The notes under the pieces: model-generated
Database searches by the model: none
Told to the model about the DNA's origin: nothing
Seen by the model: only the letters and a program-made list of their open reading frames with translations
Source: Sabethes cyaneus
Taxonomy: Eukaryota > Arthropoda > Insecta > Diptera > Culicidae
Assembly (NCBI RefSeq): GCF_943734655.1
Contig: NC_071354.1
Span: 34,311,347 to 34,375,346 of the forward strand
Reading direction: 5' to 3'
Length of the DNA: 64,000 nt
Shown: positions 22,300-33,103 of the stretch, in pieces
Layout: the number at the start of each line of letters is the position of its first letter
Position numbering within the stretch: position 1 is the stretch's first letter
Program-made: the position numbers and the translations under genes

Positions 22300-23880
22300 T
22301 TGGACATGGGTACGAAATTAGACACGAAGTTTTACTTGAAATTAGGATTGACATACTTTGTCTTACGCTCTTACACACGTGTTTTACCTCTGTTCTGTTC
22401 ATTTTTCTCTTTCCTAGCTTCGTTTCCTTCACTTTTTATTCAATTTTCTCTTCCTTTCTGTACCATTTCCTCAGTTTTGACCTCTATTTTCTTCTTTTCG
22501 TTTCATTTTGCTGCTTTTTTTCTTTTTGTTTTTTGTTTCGTGTTTTCTGTTTCATTGTTTCCTTCTTCTTTGTTTCCTATCCTATTTTTTCTTATGTTGA
22601 ATTTAGCTTTTCTTCGTCTTTTTCACTCATTTTTATGTAATTTTCTGTTTCATTTTCCGTCTCATCTCCATTTTTTTTCCTTTTTTCGTCTGTTCCGTTT
22701 TTCCTCTTCAGGATGCCCGTTTTTGCTTCTTTTCTGTCAAGCTTATTCTGCATTTGGTTCCCCTTTTCCGTTTGCACGCCGGTTTCCCTTTTCAATCTCC
22801 TGTTTTTGTCTACAATTTCACATTCTTTGGTTCGTTTTTTTCTGTTTTTTATTTTTTTTTCTATCCCATTTTGCCGTCCCATTCTTATTTCTCACTCCCG
22901 TTTTGTCCCAACTTTCTCCTTTTCTCGTTTGACCTCTTTTTCCTATTTTCCTCGTGGCCTCTACCGGTTTTCTTTTTTCTCTCACTATTCTTCTTTTCAA
23001 TTTTGGTTTCTCTTGCTTTCTGTTCCGTTTTCTCTTTCTCGTCTTGTCTTCCCTCTTTTTTCCGTTATCCCACTTTTTTAGTAACGGTTTTTTTTTCCTT
23101 TTTGAGTCTCGCCTTTCCTCTATTTGTTTCGTTTTCACTGTTTTTCTCTTTCCCTATCCATTTTTTTCCCTTTGCGTCCTGATTTTCCTCTAAATTTTTT
23201 TTTCTGTTCCGGTTTTCGTCTTTTTTCTTTCATTTTAAGACTAGTTCTTCTAGTTTCTTGGTATTTTCTTTCATGTTAACTCCTGTTCCTGTTTTGTTTT
23301 CTTCTGTTCTGTTTTCCGCTTGCTGTGTGGTGCATTTCCGCCTATTTTTCATTTTTATTTTTATTCTATTTTCCTCTTTTTCTGTTCTTGTTTCTCAATA
23401 TTCCTGCTGGCGTTTTTCCTGCTTTTTTTTCTTTTTCTATCCTAATTTTTTCCTTTTTCGCTCCGTTTTCCTCCTGTCCGTACATTCTCCTGCTTTTCTG
23501 TCCAGTTTCCCCTATTTTTTTACTGGCTTTCTTTATTTTCCTTATCGTATTTCCTGTCATTCTCTCATTTTTTTTTTCTTCCGTTTTTAATTTTATAGTC
23601 TCCTTTTTTGTCTCGTTCTCTTGTTTCTCTCCCGTTTTTGCTTTTGCAATTCTTTCTCTTTCTACATCCCATTTTTCCTCCCTTTGCACAGTCTGGATTT
23701 TTTTGCAAAAAGGTTTTTCATCTCAGTATTTTTTATTCTATATTAGAGAGGTTTCAGCGTTCGCCTCTTTATGTCAGTATTTCCAAATTTCCGTTAGGCT
23801 GCATTCAATCTTTTTATGTAAAAAAAAAAGATATTTTTATGAGGATTTCAATAAACTAATCTCCTGTTTTTAGTCTTGAC
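22300..23880. repeat. Pyrimidine-rich low-complexity tract with a conserved lead-in
   Basis: The plus strand from about 22375 to 23700 is dominated by T and C, made of TTTTC, TTTTCCTC and CTGTTTT-like words. Its lead-in (22310-22360: AATTAGACACGAAGTTTTAC, then TTGAAATTAGG) is matched at 53755-53815, where a shorter pyrimidine-rich tract of the same character follows. The pair is therefore one repeat family. Many overlapping Phe/Ser/Leu-rich frames (22300-22932, 22754-23182, 23325-23873) and Lys/Glu-rich minus-strand frames reflect composition only. A possible role in strand asymmetry or non-B DNA is conjecture. Confidence 0.75.
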
Positions 23881-24103
23881 CTAGAAATTCCGCCATACAT
23901 ATATATTGATATTTTTTTAAAATGATAGTTCTACAATTGATGAAGGGACGGTAGGGGAAAGAAATGAATATTGTTTTAGTGAAGGAGGGGAGAAGAGTGG
24001 AAATGTGAGGAGGGCGGGGGGGATATTGGTAGCTACGCTTAACAAGTAGTCGTTTTGACTCCTACCTTTTGTCCAATGCTGGAAGGTGCATGAGTCGAAC
24101 CAA
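23881..24103. other. Unassigned spacer, purine-rich
   Basis: A G/A-rich block near 23940-24025. No gene seen. Confidence 0.3.
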
Positions 24104-24544
24104 GCTGTAATCTGAGATTATAACCGGATTCTAACCCACAACACCCGCAAGGGCATGTGGTTCGCTGGTACTTGCACCTTTAACCATAGAGGCGCTGGAC
24201 AAAAGGAGACTGCAAAACCCACCCACCAAGATAGCGACGCGTCTGGTTGGGTTATAGACCTAAAATTAAAATTAAAATTAAACTTATCCAATTTAATTCT
24301 ACTATATATATTTTTTTCACGACAGACCGAGCTTCGAACTTCGAAAACAGACACTGAGGAAGCCTGCAAGTCGTAGGCGAAATACGTATCTGTCGTGAAT
24401 AAAATATACATAGTAGAATTAAATTGGAGTTTTAAAAGTTTTCTTCTTTTTTAATTTTAGGTTACGTATTCTACTAAGACCAGCGAACCACATGCCCTGG
24501 CGGCTGTTGTGGGTTCGAATCCGGTTATAATCTCAGATTATAGC
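24104..24544. mobile_element. TIR element with 66-bp terminal inverted repeats
   Basis: The ends 24104-24169 and 24479-24544 are inverted complements with only about five differences over 66 bp. They begin GCTGTAATCTGAGATTATAA on the left and its complement on the right. Each arm contains GTGGGTTCGAATCC (intact on the right, GGTTCGAATCC at 24512-24522; mutated on the left), which equals a tRNA B-box consensus. Inside, a second inverted pair (CAATTTAATTCTACTATATATA against ATACATAGTAGAATTAAATTGG) frames a core with CACGACAGA/CTGTCGTG. The phrase TATTCTACTAAGA after the inner arm is shared with the hairpin region at 59351-59465. No protein is encoded. Confidence 0.7.
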
Positions 24545-24790
24545 TTCCTAGCAACAATTTGGGTTTTATTGTACTCTTATGATGGTCTTCATAGCCAAAA
24601 ATGGTCCTGAAAACCGCAATAAGAGCGCAATAAAACTCACATTGTTACTAAAATCAACGTTTCTGTTTGCTTTTACTGGTTTTTTGTTGTACTTTTAAGT
24701 AGGAGTTGTTTGATCTGCCACCATTTGCCACCATTTAGGAAATTTTTAAACTCAAAAAAGTACTATTTTTCACCAGAAAAGCTGAAAATC
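24545..24790. other. Unassigned spacer
   Basis: It contains TTTTATTG and CAATAAAAC words like those at 9960-10085 and 14285-14510. No gene. Confidence 0.3.
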
Positions 24791-24824
24791 TCAGAAACTT
24801 TAGAAAATAACATATAATAGTGTT

Positions 24825-27175
24825 AGCTTAGCTTAGCTTAGCTTAGCTTAGACTGATTGCACATATCAATGGTTGCACTCAGCGATTGATCCGAATCAGT
24901 GAAATTGCGCAATGAATCAAACGAATGTGGTTGGGTGTGACCGGTCATTCTCACTGTGCAAAATTCAGTGACTCGATATATGAAGGATCAATAACTGCGC
25001 CGGCCACGTCCTTGCAATCAGGTGGGATTGGGGAAGGAGTGTTAATGTAATCTTTGTTTTTTTTTTTGGGACCGTGTTAACCTCTACATCCCAGCAAAGA
25101 TTACAGGAAGGAGTTGAATTTTGTTAGTAAGGTAGGCTTGGTTGGATCGGGATTCACCTTGATAAGTGATGTGATCGGTTGTTTTTTTTAATAAAGATAT
25201 GTATTTTTTATTATTTTTTGGCGTTATTCTTATATTCGACTTTTATTGAGCCGGCTGTTTCGAGAAGCTTGTTTAAGATAAATTAGTTATGTGAACAGAT
25301 TTATGTTTGGAGATAGTTTAAACCAACAGTCGAAATATTGATGATTTTTATTAATTTGTTTGTTATTTTTAAAGTACTAATAGTATAAAGATTTAAAAGA
25401 TAAATTGTTTTACATTTTTGTTTTACAGATTTGAAGATTTTTATTACAGTTTATTGTCCATTGATTTATAATCAGCTGAAAATTCAACAGCTAAAAGCAT
25501 GGAGAATTGTTTCTTGGTGATTTATTAGCTAGCTCAAATTATGATTTATCATTTTGTTCTTGGTAGCAAATTAAACTCCAGACGTCCGACGAAAGGAGTG
25601 TTGCTACTTCGTCTCAGCCGTAAATTTATAAGAATTTTTTAGGATTAACGACAAGTTCACACGCGCCAACTTGAAACCAAACCGTACGCGATCCAACAAG
25701 AACGCCCAAACAAACAATATACGTAACGATAAATGCAAAAACGATAAACGGTAAAACACAACAGAACGCGACAGAAAGTGAAACATGTTTATTATAAAAA
25801 AGCTGTTATTGGCCTTGCCAGCGTTGAAAGAGATTTCGTATAGCTGCTCGCACTTACAGGAAATCTCATGCCGAACTGTCAACGCGTGAGTGTTGACAAA
25901 AGCAAAAATACTTCCCTTTTTTTTTTCTCACGCAAAACCCTGAACAATATCAGCAACGCTGGCAAGACCAATAACTCGACCGATTCGTCGGACGCGAACA
26001 TATGCGCTGGCGATCTACAAATTTTATATAGGGTTTCGAAAGATGACAGGTTTATGACTTTATAAATATCTATGTAACTTAGCTTGAAAACAGGATCAGG
26101 ATAGAGAATAACCACGGGAAACCACGGGGAAACAGCAGCATCAAACAACTCATGCACTAACGCTGACACGATCATTCCTCAGCAGAATCAAGTAGTAGGA
26201 ACAACAGGCGCACGCCAAAGCAACTCGAAACAGGACCGAACAAGTCGAAACCGAACAGAGCGACTAGCGACAGAAAGCCGGCATAACGCACATAGGATAG
26301 CAATAGCACATCCCTCAAACTACGCGTACAGACAATGGCTATAACGGTAAATACAACTACGCGACGACAATAGCTATTCTATTAGCACTAACGACGACAC
26401 GACATATCCGATCGCGACGGCAGCTCAAAGCAGACCTCTTGACGCCCATCATACAGAATAAGAGTAAAAGTAAAATACAAAAGAAATATGTATTACACAC
26501 AAACGACAGGCTGCCTTCAAAAGGAAAATTGTTACCGAGTCAAACTAAGTAGTGATTCTACGCTCGCACTCATACATAGATAATTACGATTCCCGAATTC
26601 ACCATTTTCGTATGCATCTGGGTACTTATCTGAATTTGCCCAGCAGCTATATTTTTCATGATGTCGCTAATCAGCAGAATCGATATTAAAAAAATAAAAC
26701 AGAAATTGAAAAATGCGTTAACTTAGCTTTAACATTGCCGATGCTGCATACGGAGTGGTAGCTTCTCTAGAAGCAGTCTTTTCGAAAACCACCGCAACTG
26801 GTAGCTTTTCTTGAGGCAGCCATTTTATGGTCACCGAACTTTTGATACGTAGGTAGTGGTTTCTCTGATTCACTTTCAGCCTCAGCTCTAGCAGCTCTCG
26901 GCAAGCTGGCACACGCACACATATACTTCTAGACATTTTTACTCGATTACACTAGCTATGCTAATGGATAATACTGAATTGCGAAATGGAAAAATGCTTG
27001 TTTTCAACTGCACTTGCTAGAAAACTACTTTCACTTCACAATATTCGGACACAACGCATCTATGCTAACCAGCTCGACACCTTTGAAGCACTTTTACGCA
27101 AAATAACACATAAAAACCGACGATTTTTCGGACAATACAAATAATAGGTACTTCATCCGACGCCGATGCTGATAT
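24825..27175 (-). mobile_element. LINE-like insertion with 34-bp target duplication and pentamer tail
   Basis: Bases 24791-24824 and 27176-27209 (starting TCAGAAACTTTAGAAAATAA) match at 33 of 34 positions and bracket 2,351 bp. Next to the left copy is a TTAGC pentamer array (about 24823-24850), which is the 3' tail on the minus strand, so the element reads leftward. Its 3' region (24995-25060) shares CGCCGGCCACGTCC and GGTGGGA-type blocks with the LINE tails at 46438-46720 and 51117-51761. The 5' end carries an about 240-bp leader. A 72-residue frame follows from 26936 to 26718 (MSRSICVRVPACRELLELRL), possibly a remnant of ORF1. The RT is absent, so it is internally deleted. A 22-bp inverted pair lies at about 25805-25829 and 25962-25984. 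The I/LOA-group assignment is tentative. Confidence 0.7.
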
Positions 27176-27209
27176 TCAGAAACTTTAGAAAATAACATAT
27201 AATAATGTT

Positions 27210-28639
27210 CTACATAAACGTTGATTTTAGCAAGATAAACAACTTTCTAGAACACTATGAACACGTAAAAATTGACCAGAATAAGTCAGGGTTTAAAAAC
27301 TGTTTAAAAGGGTTTGTACACGAATAACGCTTAATAGATAATTTCCATAAACAGATACAAGTATGGTGTCTTTGACGAAGTTGTTTGTTATAATATTTAC
27401 TACAACTTTGCCGAAAGTACCACACCTGTATCTCGAATAAACGAGGAAATTTCGTATCTCACTTTTAAGGGAATTAATCACCCAAAGATTTCTCTCACAA
27501 GAAGGGGCCTGTTATACCAAGAAATGGTCCTAAAGACACTACATGCGAAAAACTTCACGTTTCGGCGCAATATCACACGATCACGTATTTCGCTGCATGA
27601 ACCACTGTGCAGTGAATAGTAAGTTTTCAGCAGTTCTCATAGTTGTGCAGCATACGCGCATTAAATTTTTATCGTGCATAATGGAATGAAATGCAGCTAA
27701 AATTAACGTGCCATCAAAATTTTCCGATTTTACCAGTTGAAACCAGTTGTTTAAAGCAAATTAATATATTCGATTAGTCAATCTTAGTAGTCTAGCAAAA
27801 TCATTCTAGTTGCATTCTGACATGAAAATCGATCAACAATAACTTTGTTTCTGCAATTCACAGTTTGCTTCGATAAGTTGTTGTTTGGCGACCAAAAAAT
27901 GTTAGAAAACGACCTCGCATAGACAAATGATTTCACTGTTGAACTCTAATATTTTTCAGAAAAGCAGCAATAAGTTTGTTTGGTCAGGGTGTTTCCATAT
28001 TAATAGCAGTTTAAACCTAACAGTTTTATTACGGTACGCCATACTGTATTGCTACGCTTCATTTGTAGTAAGTTTATAAGAAATGTATCGCAGTCAACCA
28101 GTTTATCGTGGTAATGTAAGAAACCACAATAAATTTCCTCTATTAACAGTTTTATTATAATTGTTACAGTGGCATGGCACGCGTCTGTTTCTAGTAGTTT
28201 TGGCCAAACAAAGCGGATTTTACCATTCATTTCTAGGAGTAAAGAGATGTACTGATCAATAGCTTTGGAACCAGCTAGGGTAATATGCCATTTATTTGAC
28301 ACACAACATCAAGAAACAACCAGGGGCGGACTGGGAGCCAAAGGGCCCACCGGGCCTTTGATATTAGGGGCCCCAGTTTGCAAAATTCTCATGATAGTAA
28401 ATTAACACAAAAAACGACATCAGCGTTACAAGGATAGTAAATCGAATGAATATGGGCTCTATTTTGTAAGTCATGTCGTGCAACTTGACTCGACTCAGGC
28501 ACTGTCGAGTATCGAGTTCCGGGAGAACGGGCAGCATAGTGGCTCGAGGCTCGAAACAAAACAAACTCAATCGTCATTAGGACCGAGTTACCAGCTTTTA
28601 GCGTGTGCGTCATATTAGCGGTTCACGGTACTTTAGTTT
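27210..28639. other. Unassigned AT-rich DNA
   Basis: About 1.4 kb. The minus frame at 28000-28302 (100 residues) has no motif I recognise and overlaps TTTTATTACGG/TTTTATTATAA repeat words. A short GC-rich block at 28321-28378 (GGGGCGGACTGGGAGCC) looks like the end of an interspersed repeat. Confidence 0.35.
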
Positions 28640-28900
28640 GGACGCATTTTTCTTCAACCCAATCTTCGCTACTTTGAGTTTAGTTTGTTCAGCCACCACC
28701 ACAGATGTTGTTCTATCGACAATATCCATTTCATTGGCAAAGCAGTCGATCTAACTAGATTTGTTGAAGATTGAGCCTGTGTGTTGCTTCTATCATAACC
28801 TCCTGTAACGGCATGTTGAATAGCCCACATGAGAGACAATCACGTTGATAAAGTCCACTGCGAGGTTAGAATGGCCATGATTTTGCGGTTGATGTGCCGA
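28640..28900 (-). pseudogene. RTE-type reverse transcriptase scrap
   Basis: On the minus strand, two frames together read YQRDCLSCGLFNMPLQEVM (motif B region) and then TAFANEMDIVDRTTSV followed by KIGLKKNASKLKY. The family pattern is FADD-DI then GL-INASKTKY, so the catalytic FADD has become FANE. One frameshift lies between. Only about 260 bp of RT remains. It lies opposite in strand to the next RTE remnant. Confidence 0.65.
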
Positions 28901-29004
28901 GTAATAGCTATTCCTGGGATTAAACTCTTGGATTCTCCTATAAGAATCCTGCTTCTATAAGCAACGTATTCTGTATTCGAATCCTCTGTAGAATTTCTTC
29001 ACAT

Positions 29005-29097
29005 GATTCCAATGTGAGGAATGCCCGAGACTCGCGATTCCAATGTGAGGAATGCCCGAGACTCGCGATTCCAATGTGAGGAATGCCCGAGATGCGC
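29005..29097. repeat. Three tandem 31-bp units
   Basis: The unit GATTCCAATGTGAGGAATGC plus 11 further bases is repeated at 29005, 29036 and 29067. The first two copies are identical and the third has small changes near its end. It sits at the start of the RTE remnant, as a local duplication. Non-coding. Confidence 0.9.
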
Positions 29098-30390
29098 GAA
29101 TCTTTTTGGTTCGTCTTGGTAGAGCTGCGGAAAAAAGAAACCACCGTCTAAAAACGCCAGTACGAAGAGCACGTGCTTGCCAGTCCAGAAGAGAAGGTCG
29201 TCAGCAACGACACACGGAGTTTCTACAAAAAGGTCAGGTGCAAGAATTTTGCTTGTGATGTGCAATGATAGTGCTGGCAACCTGCTTACTGACAAAACGA
29301 GGGTAGCAGCCAGGTGGAAGAATATTTCCAGACGCTGTTGAATACAGAAGTAAACACGAAGATCAGCAGGTACAGGATCAGAATTTTGAGCGACGGTCAA
29401 ACTGTGGAGCCACCAACACAGGAGGAGATCAAAAGAGCAATTAGTGACCTGAAAAACGGTAAGGTTGCTGTAAAGGATGGCATCTTGGCTGAACTTCTAA
29501 AAACGGGGAGCGAGCAGCTGTAGGAAACAATTCGCCACCAGTTCTTCGTCGGCGAGTTTTCAAGCTGGTTTTCATGAGGGTCGCTTCACGATGGATCAGA
29601 TATTTACCCTGCGTCTATTAACTGACGAGTTCCGGGAGTACAACTTGCAGACTCATCATATTTTTATGGATTTCAAGGCGGCATACGATTCAGTCAAACG
29701 AAATGAGCTGTGATAGTTAACACTAGGACATGGTTTTCCCACAGAACTAGTTACGTTGACTCGTGTGACGCTGGATGAGTAAAAATGATCAGCATAGCAG
29801 ATGAGATCTCATGTGCTTTTTGATTTTGCGGATGACGTCGATATCACCGAAATCAAAAGTAGAGCAGCGGTAGAGAACTAAAGGCTTCATTTATTGAGAA
29901 ATTGGGACTTACCATTAACACCGCCATAAGGAAGTACATGGCGTGGAAATCCAAATGGTGTTGGTGTCGAAGAGGAACTGAATATATTTTGGTATGCTCG
30001 TGGCATGTGACAACGATGTAAGTCGCAAAATAAAACGACTAATTGCAGCTGCGAATTGGACTTTACGCAGGTGGCCCTTTACGGACATGAATCATGGACG
30101 CTAAAAGACGCTAATCGACGAATGCTTGGGGGTTTAGCGTAAAATTTGGCAAACCCCAAAATGGAGTGTAGCGCAGACGTATGAACCACGTGCTATATTA
30201 AGAACGCAAATATGCTGTTATAATGAAGATAGTACAGTGTTGCAGTCTGCGCTGGGTTGGTCACGTGTCTAGAATGCCCGACGAAAAAGTAGCCAAAATT
30301 ATTTTAAGCAGAGAATCAAAAAGAGGCCGTAGACTTCGGAGTAGACATCGCACTGATAGATATGCGCTATCGAGGATGATGCACGTTCAG
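29098..30390 (+). pseudogene. Degenerate RTE-type LINE
   Basis: Plus-strand blocks occur in RTE order. A pre-RT stretch comes first (29314-29523, PPTQEEIKRAISDLKNGKVA). Across frames, AGFHEGRFTMDQIFTLRLL and MDFKAAYDSVKRNEL (motif A) follow near 29565-29710, and FDFADDVDITEI (motif C) near 29820-29850. The C-terminal ALYGHESWTL and SLRWVGHVSRMPDEKVA (30223-30408) come last. Stops and deletions occur throughout, including loss of most of the region around motif B. It differs from the copies at 57.7 and 3.1 kb, so it is a second RTE-type lineage or an older copy. Confidence 0.75.
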
Positions 30391-30399
30391 AAATCGAAC

Positions 30400-30560
30400 T
30401 TAAAATAGAAACTGAAATTGGATTTGAAATTACCTATAAATTGTATTCAAATTGCACTTGAAATTGTATTTGAAATTGAACTTAGCACTAGACTTAAAAT
30501 TGAACTTCAAATCAGTGTTGAATTTAAGCATGAAATTAGAATTGAACAAACGTCGATTGC
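30400..30560. repeat. Degenerate word repeat (TTGAAATTG type)
   Basis: A run of GAAATTGGATTTGAAATT, TTGCACTTGAAATTG, TTGAACTT and similar words. It is the complement of the AATTTCAAGTC words at 19690-20400 and 10620-10868. Non-coding. Confidence 0.6.
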
Positions 30561-33103
30561 ATTTGAAAAACAGTAAGCAAGCAAATTATGGAATTTATCC
30601 GCAAATTTTGTGTAGAAATTGTTTATAATAATTGTTCGGTTGATTACTAACCGTAGCTACAATGCACCGTACTGTCTCCAACTGTGTTAATGGTTCACCT
30701 TAAGGTGAAGGTTTTCAAACGGCATAAAAAAATAATTGTGGCAATGAAACCATAATAGTTTGCTGCAATTTTCTTTTCATACCAGATAATTATAGTACGG
30801 AAAATCGCATTTCTAGCTTTGATGACAAATACAGTTTGTCACAGAAAACTTTCGTTTTTGTTCCAGAAATTTGTTACATTTGCACTACGTTTGCGTTCGG
30901 TTTTTCATAGTACAATTGTGAAAATTGAGCCAAAAGTAATAAAGGCGTAATTTCGAATCGGTGAGCGCATAGTATTGACCATTTTATTATCACATTAAAT
31001 GAATTCTCGCTGCGTTTAAAGTAACTAACAGGGCTGCAGACCTTCTTTCAGGAAAAATATTATCTGTTGAAAGTATTTCTCAAAATGCAGTGGAAGTGAA
31101 ACTGAAAACGATGATTCTAGCAAAAAAACGATCAATACATAAATTGACAAACAAATATCGCAAATTAAAATTATAATTCCAAATGGCGAAAGTATTAAAA
31201 TTTGAGATTATAAGCCGTGCTATCGATAATCACCTAATTAATTTAACATCATCTGGCATAAACTGTTGAATTTTTATAGCGAATAGCTTCGAAACTTCGC
31301 CATCAAGATGGATGATTATATCATATCCTCGAGCAAACAGCAAAATAGTTTCAAACATTATTAATAGTCCTACACAAAGCCACAAGCAAAATCAATCTTC
31401 ACCAACAAGCAGCATATCATAAGCCTAAAAATATATTGCGATTCCTGGACAAATCAAAGCCGATTAGTCTTGTTAGCAAACATGTTGCACTTATTTTGTT
31501 CCCATAATGCTAAATACGAGCTTTATGGTTCACCCGCCAACCGCCACACCGCCGGAACTAGCGGCAATAAATCTGATTAGTATTTTGTGAAGCAAACCAA
31601 TGCGTTTTCCGGTCGAACATTAGCCGCCGCCACAGCCGCCGTTGCCGGGGAAAGATAAACCACACTTTTCCCAAACCAAGCACGCGGAGTCGAACAGATT
31701 AACAATGTTGTATTTATTGAATCAGTCCAGCATATTCACCACCACCGCCACCACCACCACCGTCGACTAACAAACAGCCAGCTTGAGCCCGCAACGCAAC
31801 AACGGTTAGCAAATGCAATAATTTGTTGTTAGCATTAATTACATTTTCACACACTAGCGCGCGCCCACAAGCACACATCCGCCAAACACACGTGCACAGC
31901 CCGACGCTGCTGATGAAATGGGTACTTAAAAAGGATTAAAATCGGTACTTGCGATGGAAGCAGGAAAAATAAACAGTTTAGCAGCAGAAACCGAACAAAT
32001 GTAGATGGGAAAACATTCCCTCCCGGTCCCCGATACGGACGACGACAGCTCAGCTAATGTGGTTTGACGTGTGCAGAAAAGCCGAAAATTGTACACTTTT
32101 TGGAAAATGAATACATTCGGTCCAAAGTGTTTTTCTAATGCCCATTTGCTTTGCTCTGGCTGCTGCTGCTGCTGCTGTTGCTGCCGGTAGCGTTAAGCAG
32201 GCAGCAACCGCACAGAATGGGTCGACTTTATGGTACATTCGGTTGGCTTTGCATACCTCGACACCGGGTCCCGGACTTCGTCCGGCTTTAGGGAGATGAA
32301 ACCACTTTTTACGCCCAGGTGCATAATGTGGATTTAAATCTAATTTCTAGGACAAATATTTACGCTATAAGCGTAGCGCCCTACAATACGGGCGAGATGC
32401 TGCCGAAGGTCGGTAGGACCGGAAGCATGTCCGGACGGGACGTGCGATGGTCGGTTTTGGGGATTAGAAATAGAAATGAGCTTCATTTGCGAGGTACTTT
32501 CACGCTTGCACTGGGAGTGGCAGCTGTTTGGCTGCACTATTTATGGGCGTATTGAATGTTGCCGTTTAGTCGGAGAGCTTATGGGAAAACTGGTTGGTTT
32601 GCTGGAATGTGGCTGGACCGGGGATTTGGTTTCTAACGAGTTTCAGCTTTATCCGTTTAAATTTCCGTACTAATTATAAGTTTTAATAACGAGCCCGATG
32701 AGAAACAGACAAAAATTGAATGATCAACCAACTACGACTTTATATATTTACGGTGAATAACTATGCTACTGGTGAGGTCACTACTAAGCGTGTCTTTAGA
32801 AATTTTAATTCGTACAAAAAAACTCAAGATCAGAAGGTGTTGGCAGATAGAGAAAAAGTTTCTTCGACAAAGTTATAGCAAATGTCAAAACAAGCAAGTG
32901 TGTCGAAAGAATGTCATTTTTAATTCTATAGGATACAGAGTTATAGAACATTTTCTATGGAAGTAAATGAAAAATTAGTTTTTTATACGACGAGGCGAAA
33001 AGATAGGGAAAACAGAACGGAAATATAACGAAGCAATGAAGACAACTAAAGAAGCGAAAAAGAACGCCAAAAAGAACAATAGAAAACAGTGTAAATAAAG
33101 CTT
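30561..33103. other. Unassigned, largely unique-looking DNA
   Basis: About 2.5 kb without a recognisable gene. From about 31500 to 32700 the sequence is GC-richer, with CCACCGCCACCACCACC (31741-31760), a CTG run (32158-32177) and CpG-containing blocks. The frames 32319-32555, 32476-32673 and 32050-32238 have no motif. This resembles single-copy host intergenic or intronic DNA. No splice-bounded exon could be defended. 33000-33100 is purine-rich. Confidence 0.4.

Noticed and set aside
22300..23873. Several 100-210 residue Phe/Ser/Leu-rich frames resembling multi-pass membrane proteins
   Set aside because: They overlap in different frames over a pyrimidine-rich tract and have Lys/Glu-rich shadows on the other strand. 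Composition explains them.
24505..24530. tRNA gene suggested by the GGTTCGAATCC word
   Set aside because: It lies in the arm of a terminal inverted repeat and no A box is found at the right distance.
28000..28302. A 100-residue minus-strand frame
   Set aside because: It overlaps repeated TTTTATTA words and shows no family signature.
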